From: Holothuria scabra | Lineage: Eukaryota > Echinodermata > Holothuroidea > Aspidochirotida > Holothuriidae | Direction of reading: 5' to 3' | Assembly: GCA_037179385.1 (NCBI GenBank) | Contig: CM074196.1 | Coordinates: 31,513,486-31,577,485, forward strand | DNA length: 64,000 nucleotides | Shown here: positions 1 through 10,800 of the stretch, piece by piece | Position numbering within the stretch: position 1 is the stretch's first letter | How the letters are laid out: each line of letters starts with the position of its first letter | The notes under the pieces: model-generated | Database searches by the model: none | The model's input: only the letters and a program-made list of their open reading frames with translations | Told to the model about the DNA's origin: nothing | Position numbers and translations under genes: made by a program

Positions 1-216
1 AAGCTAAATATCACAATTTTTGCCTTATTTCTCTTTTTAGTTACTTTCCTTACATTCTATAACTTCACTATTGCATACTGAAGGTAAATCAAGCAGTTAC
101 TCTAAGAAAATTTAACATTTGAAGAGGAAAAATGTTGTCACATGACTCTCAACAGCCAATCATGAAACAGTATGGTCTACTACACTCCTTCAAGTTAAAG
201 GGACTGCTCTTGCTCT
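1..216. mobile_element. TTAA MITE (AGGGCAAGG family), left end cut by window
   Basis: This copy of the family defined at 39602-39860 shares the central segment with CACATGACTCTC and ends with GGGACTGCTCTTGCTC next to TTAA (217-220). Its other end lies outside the window or is just at position 1. It is directly abutted by a second TTAA MITE. Confidence 0.7.
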
Positions 217-224
217 TTAATTAA

Positions 225-582
225 AGCAGCTCATTGAGTTGGTTCATGAAATTCAACAATTTTTTCCAAACATGCAAGTTTTCTTCACATAACAATGACA
301 AATGATCAATCTTAGACAATCCACATACCCTACACACAGATAACTATTTTATGAGTGAGTGCTCAATGGTTCAAGTCGGTTTTCAAAAATTCGTGACCAG
401 ACACTTTTTCACATTATATACAAAACCGTTACAAGTCAAAACACTAGAAAATTCAAAATGTTAACGTTTTACGTGAATTTTGGACTTCAAATTTGACTTG
501 TTATGCTAACAATCAGCATTGTAATGTGGTTGCGACCCTTTGAGACTCTCATTGAGTTATCGATATCAACTCAATGAGCCTC
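225..582. mobile_element. TTAA MITE (GCTCATTGAGTTG family)
   Basis: About 358 bp with inverted ends (AGCAGCTCATTGAGTTGG on the left; CAACTCAATGAGCCTC on the right), flanked by TTAA at 221-224 and 583-586. Other copies lie at 5492-5851 and 9686-9890. No coding capacity. A TTAA duplication fits Kolobok- or piggyBac-type transposition. Confidence 0.8.
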
Positions 583-989
583 TTAAAGAATGATTAAACT
601 GTAATGATACACTGTTCTTGTTATCTGCCCAGTCTGCGAAACTCAATACGGAATTCATCCAGGGTACCTTATATTTGAAGGTATCCCTTAATGTTTCCGC
701 CTTAAGTATTGAGGAAGAATGCATGATTTATGGTTTTTGTGGGTATCACATTATTCATTTTAAATCTTAAAACTCTTTTGCTTTCTTGCGAAACTGCGCC
801 AATAAATCAGCGACCAAACTGGCATTCTCTTTGATTGTCTGTATATGCTGATATGTATGTACTCGCAGATTGTCAAGACCCATCTGTGTTATCACACATT
901 TGGTGCACACTAAAATCCAAAGGGGGAACTTAGTTGCTATAATAGTAAGAGAGAGAATAGTATAAATTAACTTCATTAGAGTGTTAATT

Positions 990-1250
990 CACACAAAGAA
1001 TCATGATTTCACTCTAAAAGTAATAAAATTTCCTCCAGGAAAACTCAATTTTCACTCTTGATGGAGCGCCTCTAGTGATCATTCTTAAAAAAAAAGAGTT
1101 ATCGTTGCAGACACTCGCTCTCTTTTTGGAGTAGATTACACTCTTCTTTGGGTGAATTTCACTCTTCCGGGAGTGAATTATCACTCTAATAGAGTGAATT
1201 CACTTTTTCCACTCTATCAGAGAGTAACTAAGTACACTCTTTTGATTTTA
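990..1250. mobile_element. GAGTGAA-word CACTA-like element
   Basis: The segment is built from many degenerate copies of GAGTGAA and its complement TTCACTC in both orientations. It shares the end segment GTAACTAAGT.CACTCTTTT with copies at about 49966-50205 and 52785-53085. The boundaries are approximate. Confidence 0.55.
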
Positions 1251-1675
1251 GATTGTGAACATTGTCATACATTGTTTGAACAGAATAATTGGATAAATAT
1301 CTGCAGTTACAAAGTAGTGCTGGGTGTGCCCCCACAACCATCTTTTCAACCCACAATAATGTATTGAAAAGGCAGCCAAGTGACTTGCATTTTTCTCCTC
1401 TGAAAAGGAAAGTTTTTCTGCATATCTTGAAGTTAATGAATTTTGTCTCCGGAATATGCCTGTAATTTTCCTTTCGGGAAACGTTTCACAATTCAGTTTT
1501 TATTTTAGAATGTATCCAGTAACTTGAAATATCATGGGCACAATTCAGCGATGTCTTCAGGAGGGGTTCTAAGGGCGGCTTGGGCTTTGTGTAAAAAAAT
1601 ATTTGCTTTCGAAAGAGGACTGAAATCCAAAATGGTGCATACTGACATTTGCTTAAACTTAGCATTCTCACTCAT

Positions 1676-2276
1676 CAGTTCGGGAGATAACCGCTTTCGG
1701 GAGAAAATGAGTATTACCCCGATTGGGGGAAAATTTGCCTGTCTCAACGGTATGAATATTTATGAGCACTTAGTGTCTACCTCTTCACAGTCGTCGAATT
1801 GTTTAATAAATGTGTGTATATTTAATTGTGAGGTAATAGTTTAGACATAAAAAACGAAATTACCATGGACCTTCAACTACGTATTTACAAACATATGTGC
1901 TAGCACGACCCACTTGCACACCTTCAAGTGAAAAATGGTGTACAAAACTTGCGGCTGCATGGAGTCTGTAAATTAAGCTTAGGACAAAGAACGTAGCAAA
2001 ATTGCTCGATTTCTCAAAATCGGCGTGGTGAACAACCAAACATGACGAAGCTTTTTTATTCCCCTATCAACAGAGTTTTTTTAAAAATGCCCGAATTTCT
2101 CTTTCCTAAAATCGATAAAAATTGCAAGGCTGTTTTGAACGTTATCTCCGTTGAATTTGCGCGGTAGGATCGCAATGCATCGTGGGAGATATTTGAAAAT
2201 GGCGCCACCCATAGCAAAATAATCCCCCGATCGGGTGAAAATTGATTTCCCCCGAAAGAGGCTATCTCCCGAACTG
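1676..2276. mobile_element. 601-bp inverted-repeat DNA element
   Basis: The long imperfect terminal inverted repeats (about 70 bp) begin CAGTTCGGGAGATAACC and end with the complement. The element is flanked on both sides by the 5-bp duplication CTCAT (1671-1675 and 2277-2281). No transposase frame is visible. A partial copy lies at 48456-48535. Confidence 0.8.
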
Positions 2277-3004
2277 CTCATGACGACCATGTAGATAAGG
2301 AAGGAGGATCGCTACTGTTGTCGTAGTATGGATTCTTCACAGTCGCTGACATTAATCTTTATTATATTTGGCACATAGCAAGTAAAACTTTTGAAACACT
2401 CCCCACATAGACGTTATCATCAAGAAAGAGTGCAATGATTTGCCCAATGTTCCCCTATAACACCACACATTTCTCATATAGCACTGGAAGCTTATCTCCA
2501 AACCATATCGCAATTTGGAAATCAGTTTCTTCCAGACGGCGACGTTTTTTTAAATCGCTTTTACGTCAGAAAGATTGTGATTCATGGCTTCACCTGCATG
2601 CACTCTTAAAACAGAAGAGTAAAGTCACTCTTTTATAGGGTGAAAAGTGAAGGTCTATTTCAATCCTCCCTACCTCCTATTGACCTATGTATGTCGTTAT
2701 TGCCCGCAATAACCGTCTGGCAAAAACCTAACACCATGGTAACCCCTACCTAATAAGGGCGCGCTATACCCTAGCTACTTCCTTCTTCGTTTTTGCCTAA
2801 TCGTGTTTACACGTGTGGAAAAATCGTCTGGGAAAATTCCGCTATTTTTTACGTAAAATCTTCGTGATTCTGATCAATCCTTTTCGTCTACGCCGTGGAC
2901 TGCTCCTTGACGCCTTCTACAGAAACCATGAGTATCCTCTTTCTTTCAGGCCTTTTTTCGGGTTTTTTTTTTTTTTTTTTTTTTGCTCTTAGCTTAAGTA
3001 TTAG

Positions 3005-3200
3005 AGTGGCAATTCACCCCAATGAGAGTAACAAATAACTCTTTTAAGAGTGTTTTCATGGATCACTCTGCTAAGAGTGGTCCCTGCAGGTACTTCATCA
3101 AGAGTGAAACGTCGCTCTCTTGGAGTGAATTTTGCAACTCTTTTCTTTTCACAAGCGAAATTTCACCCTTTTTATTTGAAGAGTATGGAGAAATAAGAGT
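3005..3200. mobile_element. GAGTGAA-word CACTA-like element
   Basis: About 200 bp are dominated by GAGTGAA/TTCACTC words, as at 990-1250. It begins with GAGTGGCAATTCACC after a long T tract. The ends are not precisely definable. Confidence 0.5.
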
Positions 3201-4467
3201 CATGTGGTGGAAGAACAGTTACAAAAGGGTGTTGCGGAATCTGTTGGAATATATGTTTTATAACTTCAAGTTAATTATGAAGATGTTTCCCGATGTCTCT
3301 TTTCCAATTTTGCCAAAGTTCGGGCCTTTCGTATGGATTTAGACCTCGTAGAGTAGGATCACCTATAAAACGGAAATGCACCGTACTTAGTAGTTACTCG
3401 TAATGTACTATAATAGGAGTAATTGGTATCAATGCCCCCTTTACACCTCTCCCGTAAAAAACCAGTAATCTATTAACATTCATTCAATAAACAATGTTGC
3501 TTTTCTGCTACCAAATTATCGGCAGAAATGAGAACCAATCAAAATGAAGTTTTCATAAACACATAACGATATTGTATATTGTGTAGAGAGTAAAGATAAA
3601 TTGTTGGTGCATTATGATTGGTCGCATTACTTGGAGCTTGCACGTGTGAATATTCAGTTGCATATATCGACTTGGATTTTTCCAAGGGCTACGAGTAAAT
3701 GGAGGTCCTATATCCCAGTATATATGAATGTGGACTACAATGCGTGTAATATGCCAAAAACAACGGCGAATAGCCCCAACAAGGTCTAGTATGGGTATGG
3801 ATAATGGGATAAATAGTGAACAATGAAAATTTTTGTACCCAATCTGGGTATAGGTTTTCCCGACTGCTTAAAGGGAGGGCATGCGTCACCAGCCCAGAAA
3901 AAGTTCACCCAACAGTTTTTAAAGTATTATTTAGACTTTGAAACAAAATAAGTATTCGCTCTCTACAAACAGTCCCAGCTAGATATGTCAACATTCCTGT
4001 AAATTCGATCGTCAGATATATTGAAACTTTGACCACGAAACTTTCATTTCCATTTATTTTTTTTTATTATTCTGATATTGCTTCTGTCACTTTCGGATGA
4101 AATCTATATCCTCTCTGCTCAGCAGGTGTCCTAAAATACCTCTTGTTATCTCACAAAAATGAAGCGATATATAATCATGGTGTTGCTAAGGACGTCCTGC
4201 TGTGACAACTGACACGTACGCCGAGTGGGAAACCTTCCTCTTTTTGGTGTATGGGTGGAGTCCTGAGGTTACGGCTCCACACCAATAGCCTAACTCTCGC
4301 CAGGAAATAATCGATTGCAGGGCATATATGTCCTCTGGATTCTCAGGGCACGATTTACATCATGTTTGCTTAGCAGAGAAGGTGTAATTTCACCCCGCGA
4401 AAGTTCTGTACGATGTCCCACCACACGATTACCGTTCCTAGAGTTTCTCAATAGACCCCATGCATTG

Positions 4468-4612
4468 ACGACACACTGGCGTCATCCTTGGAGACAAAAC
4501 AGTGGAATACGTGACCGTACACATAAGAATGCACGTGTAGCAGACAATGGGTGTATTCTACTGGTTGACAAATCAGCTGCCTGCATTTGCCTGTGTTGGT
4601 TTGTTTTGCCCC
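4468..4612. repeat. Interspersed repeat, copy 1
   Basis: This segment of about 145 bp is repeated at 6238-6385. Both begin with CATTGACGACACAC and contain GACTGGTTGACAAATCA-like and TTGGTTTGT segments. The inner part reads as a partial palindrome. The family is unknown. Confidence 0.6.
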
Positions 4613-4787
4613 AAAGGAGGGCGTACTTGTTGCTCTGTGACATCATATGTATAAGGTTTATTACACTGTTCTCTTTTAACTGTTTCAATGCCGTGAAAAT
4701 ACAGAAAATAAAAAAAAAAAAAAAAAACAATCTTGCTTGTTAATAAATTAGGAAGTTACAACTGCAAATCCATTTTGTATATTATAG

Positions 4788-4884
4788 GTTAGATGATCTC
4801 ATTGTGGGCGCGCCAAACTATCAGAATAAAGGCACACAACAGATAAACGTCGGACAGGTCTACGTATACTACCAGACGGAACAG
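4788..4884 (+). CDS. Integrin alpha exon 1 (of window): propeller blade
   Basis: The acceptor is TATAG before 4788 and the donor is GTACAG after 4884. It enters after two bases of a codon and leaves in phase 0. It encodes LDDLIVGAPNY near the start and VYVYYQTEQ at the end. This is the second half of a calcium-loop FG-GAP repeat, in which DDLIVGAP is the family hallmark. By comparison with vertebrate alpha5 this is about blade 5 of seven. A 558-bp MITE begins 22 bp beyond the donor. Confidence 0.93.
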
Positions 4885-7800
4885 GTACAGTGAACATTTC
4901 CTTTAAAGGGAAGGTTTAAGCAAAAATTTAATTTTCATATGTGAAAGAGGAACCAAAACTACACAGTGTGGTGAAAGTTCCATTCAAATCTGGCATGTAG
5001 TACTCGAGATATCAGTAAATGAAGTCAGTAGATTTGGGTTCCAAAGTGAGTTTGAGGGCAGCAGAGCGTATATCACTTCCTCATATTAACAAGGAATGCT
5101 TTGTTTACCTGTGTTTTATTAGACCGTTGAGTTGACCTTGGAGTTAACTGGAATAGGACCTCCCTGTGGGGGATTCAAAGTTTGTAAAGTTCTCATGCCA
5201 CGTAGGCAATCACATTTTAATAATGCAGGTATTTTGAGGAGAAAATCAATTCTAAAGTTTAAAGGTAAACAAAAGACTATGCACTAATGTGGGGATATAA
5301 TGTCATACGTGCTTGCTTCAAGTTCACTTTTTTGAAAATGTGAAAACTTTATGTGCTCATATCTTGAGAACTACACATCAGATTTCAATGCAAATTTCAC
5401 CAAAATGCTTAAAATAAGTACCCCTCTGACATATTTAAATCCTGTAATGACATTAAACCCTTCTTTAAATGAAAAGATTTTTACACTTTAAAGACGCTTA
5501 TTGAGCTGGCTCATGAAATTCAACAAATTTTTCCAAAGCTGTTAAGTTTTCTTCATATTCTAATGACAAATGATCAAATTTAGACAATCCTCATTTCCTG
5601 AATTACAAATAAATGTTTTATGAGTGAGTAATTAACGACTCAATTCGGTTTTCAAGAGTTTTTGAACAGACACTTTTTCAAACAATGCACCAATCCGTTA
5701 CAAGTAAGGACACTACAAAGTTCAAAATTTTAACCCTTTCAGTCACTATTGAATACGAAACTTGACTAATCAAACTAATTATAAGCATTTCCCTGTGGTA
5801 GTACCCTTCTACATTTTCATGAAGTTATCGTTATCAACTGAGTGAGCCCCTTTAAGATATGTTAATGAGGTGCCTATTTATTAAGGCCGATGCGCACTGT
5901 TTAGCAAGAAATTTTCCAATTGGCTAACGATTGAGCTAATGTCTAACCTAATCCCTAACCCTTAGAAAGAATACAATCGATGCAATACAATGTTGACGGC
6001 CAATCAGGTAATTCTTTGTTAAACAGTACGCGTCAGCTGATTTGCTACGGAAGTAATCAGAAAATCACAATTCTGATGGAAGTCCACCTTAACTATTTTA
6101 CAGACATCCTGACTATTTTACAAGATTACTGTAAAACCGTGACATGTGTCCTCAAAGCTAACGGTAGTGATTTATTTCATGAGTCTTCGTGCTTTGAAAT
6201 AAGTCATCTCAGTAACGACAAAAGTTGAAGACCTTATGCATTGACGACACACACTGACGTCGCCCAAAACAATAGGACACTTCGCCGCACGCATAAGAAT
6301 TCGCCTGCACGTGCAGCAGTCTATGCGTGTATTCGACTGGTTGACAAATCAATTGTCTGAATTTGTCTTTGTTGGTTTGTATTTCGTACATGCATACGAT
6401 GTAGTGAAATTCCAATCTCTGACTATCGAAAATACACAACCCTGTTGGCTTCATTTCGACCTAAATTTACATTTCACAATACATTTGTTGAACAATTTGC
6501 CAGAAACACGCAAAGACCCATGAATTCGGATTTTTATTTATTCGCCCCCAAATCTGTCAAAATTATTGTTTCATACCTGAATGAATTTCTGTTGAAAAAA
6601 TGACTTTCCCTTTTGGCATAAGTTGACATTATAGAGCATCTCAAGTAAAAAAATTCAAAAATATATTTCAATGAGCATAACAAATGAATTTCAACAGACC
6701 AAATCCCATCTTCATAGGACATCCTTGAGCCGAGAGATAAAATATTGAAGTTTATTCACTTAAAACAAAATGGTCCACTGCGCATTAATTTGTGACTATC
6801 TTATTGTGCAATCCACCCTACCTGCTTTCTCTTTCAAGCTAGAAGCATTCAATTCATACTATACATTACAAATAAACCAAGGTCTAAGCAGAATTACAAT
6901 TACGTGACTTTATACTGTAGAACAGTAGTCAACACACTTAATCGTCTGGTTAAAATTGGTCCAGAAAAGGATCAAAAGGGCACTGAACCGAAAAGGGGTC
7001 AAATATTCATCTAAATTTGGCTCATTCTGAACCAAAATTGTTCACTTTTAATCGAAGCTCGTCATATCTTTGAACTTTAGTAGGTTCAGTACCATGCATT
7101 TGATTCTTTTCCTGTTCAATTTGAACCGGACATTTTTAGATTTTTTTAGAGTGTATGACTTTGTATTAGATACAACACTTTTATTTTAGATACATGTTGA
7201 ATTAAATTTTGACAATAGAAGTTAAAGGTCCAGTTCTCTCACCCCAAACAGTACCAATTCTCCTCACCTTCCCACTTAAGTCCCTCCCACAATTGTCTGA
7301 AATTCATCCTCATCAAGACACAATCTCAGTTTATTGCTTCAAGGTGAGTAAAGAAAAACTTTATATAATCAAAACACTGTAAGTACCATTTATGCTGTGT
7401 AATATAAGCTTTGGTGCTCTGCATTGTTTGAATTAGCTGTCAATCAAAGAGCTGATCCAATTGAGAATTTAGGTACCCCCCTACCAAAATTGTAGTTTGG
7501 GGTGAGAGGTTTGGCAGTTAAAAAAAAGTTAAAACTGAACAATCATAAACAACCTCAAACCACCGTTACTGTAGCGTTTATTTCCATTCATCAAAATAAA
7601 GTATATATAAAGAATGTATTTTAGGAACTGCAGGTATAGAAAGGACTATGCATGCTAACAAAACATAGGTCGAATATCTTTATAGGCCTAGTATGTAACT
7701 CTACTACTGAACCTTTGGTCATAACCATTTTTTTATAATAAAAGAATCGTTTAATATTCCAAATATGTTTTTGGCTGTCTTTAAATTTAAGATGAACGAA

Positions 7801-10800
7801 TGTCATAGTATATCTGCTCTTGTTTTCTCTTTATAGGGAATCCTTGACGAAGAGCGCAAATCTATCATCACCGGCCAAGTGACAGACGGTCGGTTTGGTT
7901 TCACGGTTGCTCCCCTGGGTGACGTGAATGACGATGGATTTAATGGTGGGTATGATCATAGGTAGATAGATTTTATCAAAATTGTCATTTCGGTGTAAAT
8001 TATCGTCATTTTAAATATACCAGATAGTAGAGTTGGGTCCCTATTTGCACTCACTGAATAGACTAGCCTCACGAAGGCTTTGTGAATATGCGGCCTAGGA
8101 TGATGTGCATAGCGCTAGTCTCTCCCAATTCTAGGCGGCAGCGAATGATCGAATTCACATATTGACCAAATCGTACAGAGTAGGAATCTAACTGCTAATT
8201 TGTTCAATGATCATTGAGGATTTTGTAAAGGAAATTAGAGAACAATTGACGCTTTAAGAATACTTTCTTTAAGGATGATTGTCCCTGTCTTTTAACTTTA
8301 CAAACAATCACTACTCTAGGCTACTCTAATGAAATTTTACTCCGCTTTCTATTACCCATCTGTTTTAGTAACTTTCTATTACATCGTTTTAATATAAAGA
8401 TTACTTGAAACTTGAATACTATCCATACTCAACACGAAGGTTTGATTGCAAGCTGTTTTATTGTCTTTTAAATAACTGTTGTTGCCATCAATTCACTACT
8501 ACTTAGCTGGCTTCAGATGAATGTTACCTTGCTTTAAAACTTCTAATCGTTTCTACTTTCCTCGATTCTTTCAGTTTCTTCATAATGGGTCTTTTCCAGA
8601 CTTCCAGATTAGAAGTTTTCCCAGTTTTTAAAGGGCTGCAATGATTTTCCTACAAAGCGCATCATTTTTACATTTCTTTTAGTGTTTAGGGCATATATAG
8701 GCAATCACGCCTACCATATTTTCACCTTAAATTTTAGAATGGTCTGTTATTCCCCTTGTGGGTAATTGGGTATCTTTCATTAGTTTCGAAACAATTTAAT
8801 TTGATTGAATGTCACCTACGCAATAAACAAAATTATAACCACATCATAGGAGCTAATCACCAAATGTTCCCTGTAAAAATTACAAAATATTTGCACAACT
8901 ACAGGAGTGAATGTAAAGAACATACAAAAAAGAATACATAAAAGTGTTTTCAATGAGTTGGCAGCCCATTTTATGTTTTCTATTGTCTCTCCTTTCTTTC
9001 TTTAAATGCACAGACATATTTTACAGTCTGACAGTGTAAAATGAATAATACTTGGACATATTCTTCGGAATCAATTGAATTTTCATTTTATGTACATATT
9101 TATTTTTTTAAACAATCGATCCTATTAAACCGCTACTTACATATCCCTTAATTCCTCACAAATAATTTTGGCTTTCAGCAGAAAAATTTGGGCATTTGTG
9201 AATATTAGCATGGCGTTATGTGTATCAATGCCATTTTCATTGACAAAGAACAAAGTTGTGACTTTATTTATAAACAAACCATAAGGGATGCTGCGGACGT
9301 GCTGCCCATTGTTAGCAGAGACAATAGACAAGATAAAGCCATTTCGATTTAAGTTTTATTTGTTAATTTTTTTCTTACGTTTTCCCTGAAGATATGTTTC
9401 AGAGAGTGTCTTGTAGTTAGACCCATCAAACCAAGCAAGCCAGGGCTGTGGGCAACTCCGTAGGCAAGAAGGAAGGAACCAGGGGGTTGGTTCCCTATAC
9501 ACTCTTAACACACTATTGTCAGTTTGACCAATGATTTGGTGAACTGTGCACTGACCCAAACTATGCTTGAAGTTACCTAGTTCAAGGTCAAATCTGGCCA
9601 CCTGTTGGAAATTTTTACCAAGTTTAGGTCAACAAGTTTACCGTATGTTTTCAGTGAAGAAACAATGTTCATCTCTTTTAATTAAAGGGGCTCATTGAGT
9701 TGATATCGATAACTTAATGAGAGTGTTAAAGGGTCACTACAACATGGCAATGCTTATAGATAGAATGATGAGTCAAGTTTCATATCTGAAAAATTACTGG
9801 AAAAGCTAAAATTTTGAATTTTGTAATGTCATGACTTGTAACGGTTTGTTGAAAAGTGTCTGGTCACGAATTTTTGAAAACCGAATTGAAGCGTTATAAA
9901 AAAGTTATTTCTGTCTCCATAACCTAGCACCTGATCAGTCGAGTTTAATAAGCGACTTAAATGCCATTATTCTACACGTCCTCTTCTAGTGGCTGTCTAC
10001 GTAACGTGCCCTTCACGAAAGTTTCAACTTTTCGTGACAGATCTTTCCATGCCGCGGGTCCAAAATTATGGAACAGCCTCCCAGAAAACGTGAGGGATTG
10101 TTCATCAATCGGATCTTTCAAATCTAAGCTTAAAACGCATCTGTTTACTAGAACTTTCAATTGACTGAGCTTTCATTTGTTAGTTTGTGGTTTTGTTCTT
10201 TACATGTGTTTGTTCTGGTTGTAAAGCGTCAGTTAATGCTTTATTGAGTAGTACTGAGCGGTATATTAAATTCAATTAACTTACCATTAAACTCCTATAA
10301 GGTACTAATTGACTAACCGCTCACTGCAAATACATATAGTCGAAACAGGGCCTGAACTGACTAATCACGTTAGTCTGCAATATTGCCTAACATTTGACTA
10401 ATATTTGACCCAGTTGAAATAGTTTCTAACAAATATTAAATTAAAGCCTCCTTGCATAAGTTGTGACTGATGGGCGTCAGCCTGTTACCACAAAATTAGT
10501 CAGATATCATTATAAATTAGTCAAACATGAGTGACTAACGTGGTTTTTCAATTCATACACCACTTTGACTAATTCGTGTTTACAATGTATAGGTTACTGT
10601 TAAAACACTATCTTTTGAAAGCAATATGCCTAGCAAAACCTATTTAAGGGATCGGCCCTAGTTCTCCGCTTGATGGCTTTCGGAGCCGTGCTTCGTTTGA
10701 AACGAACAAGTACATGAACATACGCAACAATCTTACAACTCTTTGTTCTCTGATTTTTTTAACTTTCCAAATGTTGATTCCAAACGGACCAGTAGTGTTG

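Larger units (their letters stand above)
1..4787. other. Intron sequence upstream of first visible integrin exon
   Basis: The first exon in the window starts mid-codon in a calcium loop, so this stretch must be intronic. I searched for an exon ending just before the LDD of that loop and found none. It holds two TTAA-type MITEs (1-216 and 225-582), GAGTGAA-word elements (about 990-1250 and 3005-3200), a 601-bp inverted-repeat element (1676-2276), a T tract near 2966-2984 and a short repeat shared with 6238-6385. Nothing else is recognised in about 3210-4460. Confidence 0.75.
4885..7836. other. Intron 1
   Basis: It holds a 558-bp TTAA MITE (4907-5464), a second TTAA MITE (5492-5851), a fold-back MITE fragment (about 5885-6045), a short repeat (6238-6385), a CACTA-like element (6935-7153) and another TTAA MITE (7226-7517). 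Little unassigned sequence remains; I recognise nothing in 6390-6930 or 7520-7830. Confidence 0.8.

Noticed and set aside
1..4787. Upstream integrin exons inside the window
   Set aside because: I looked for a frame ending in a calcium loop just before a donor, and for further FG-GAP motifs, and found none.
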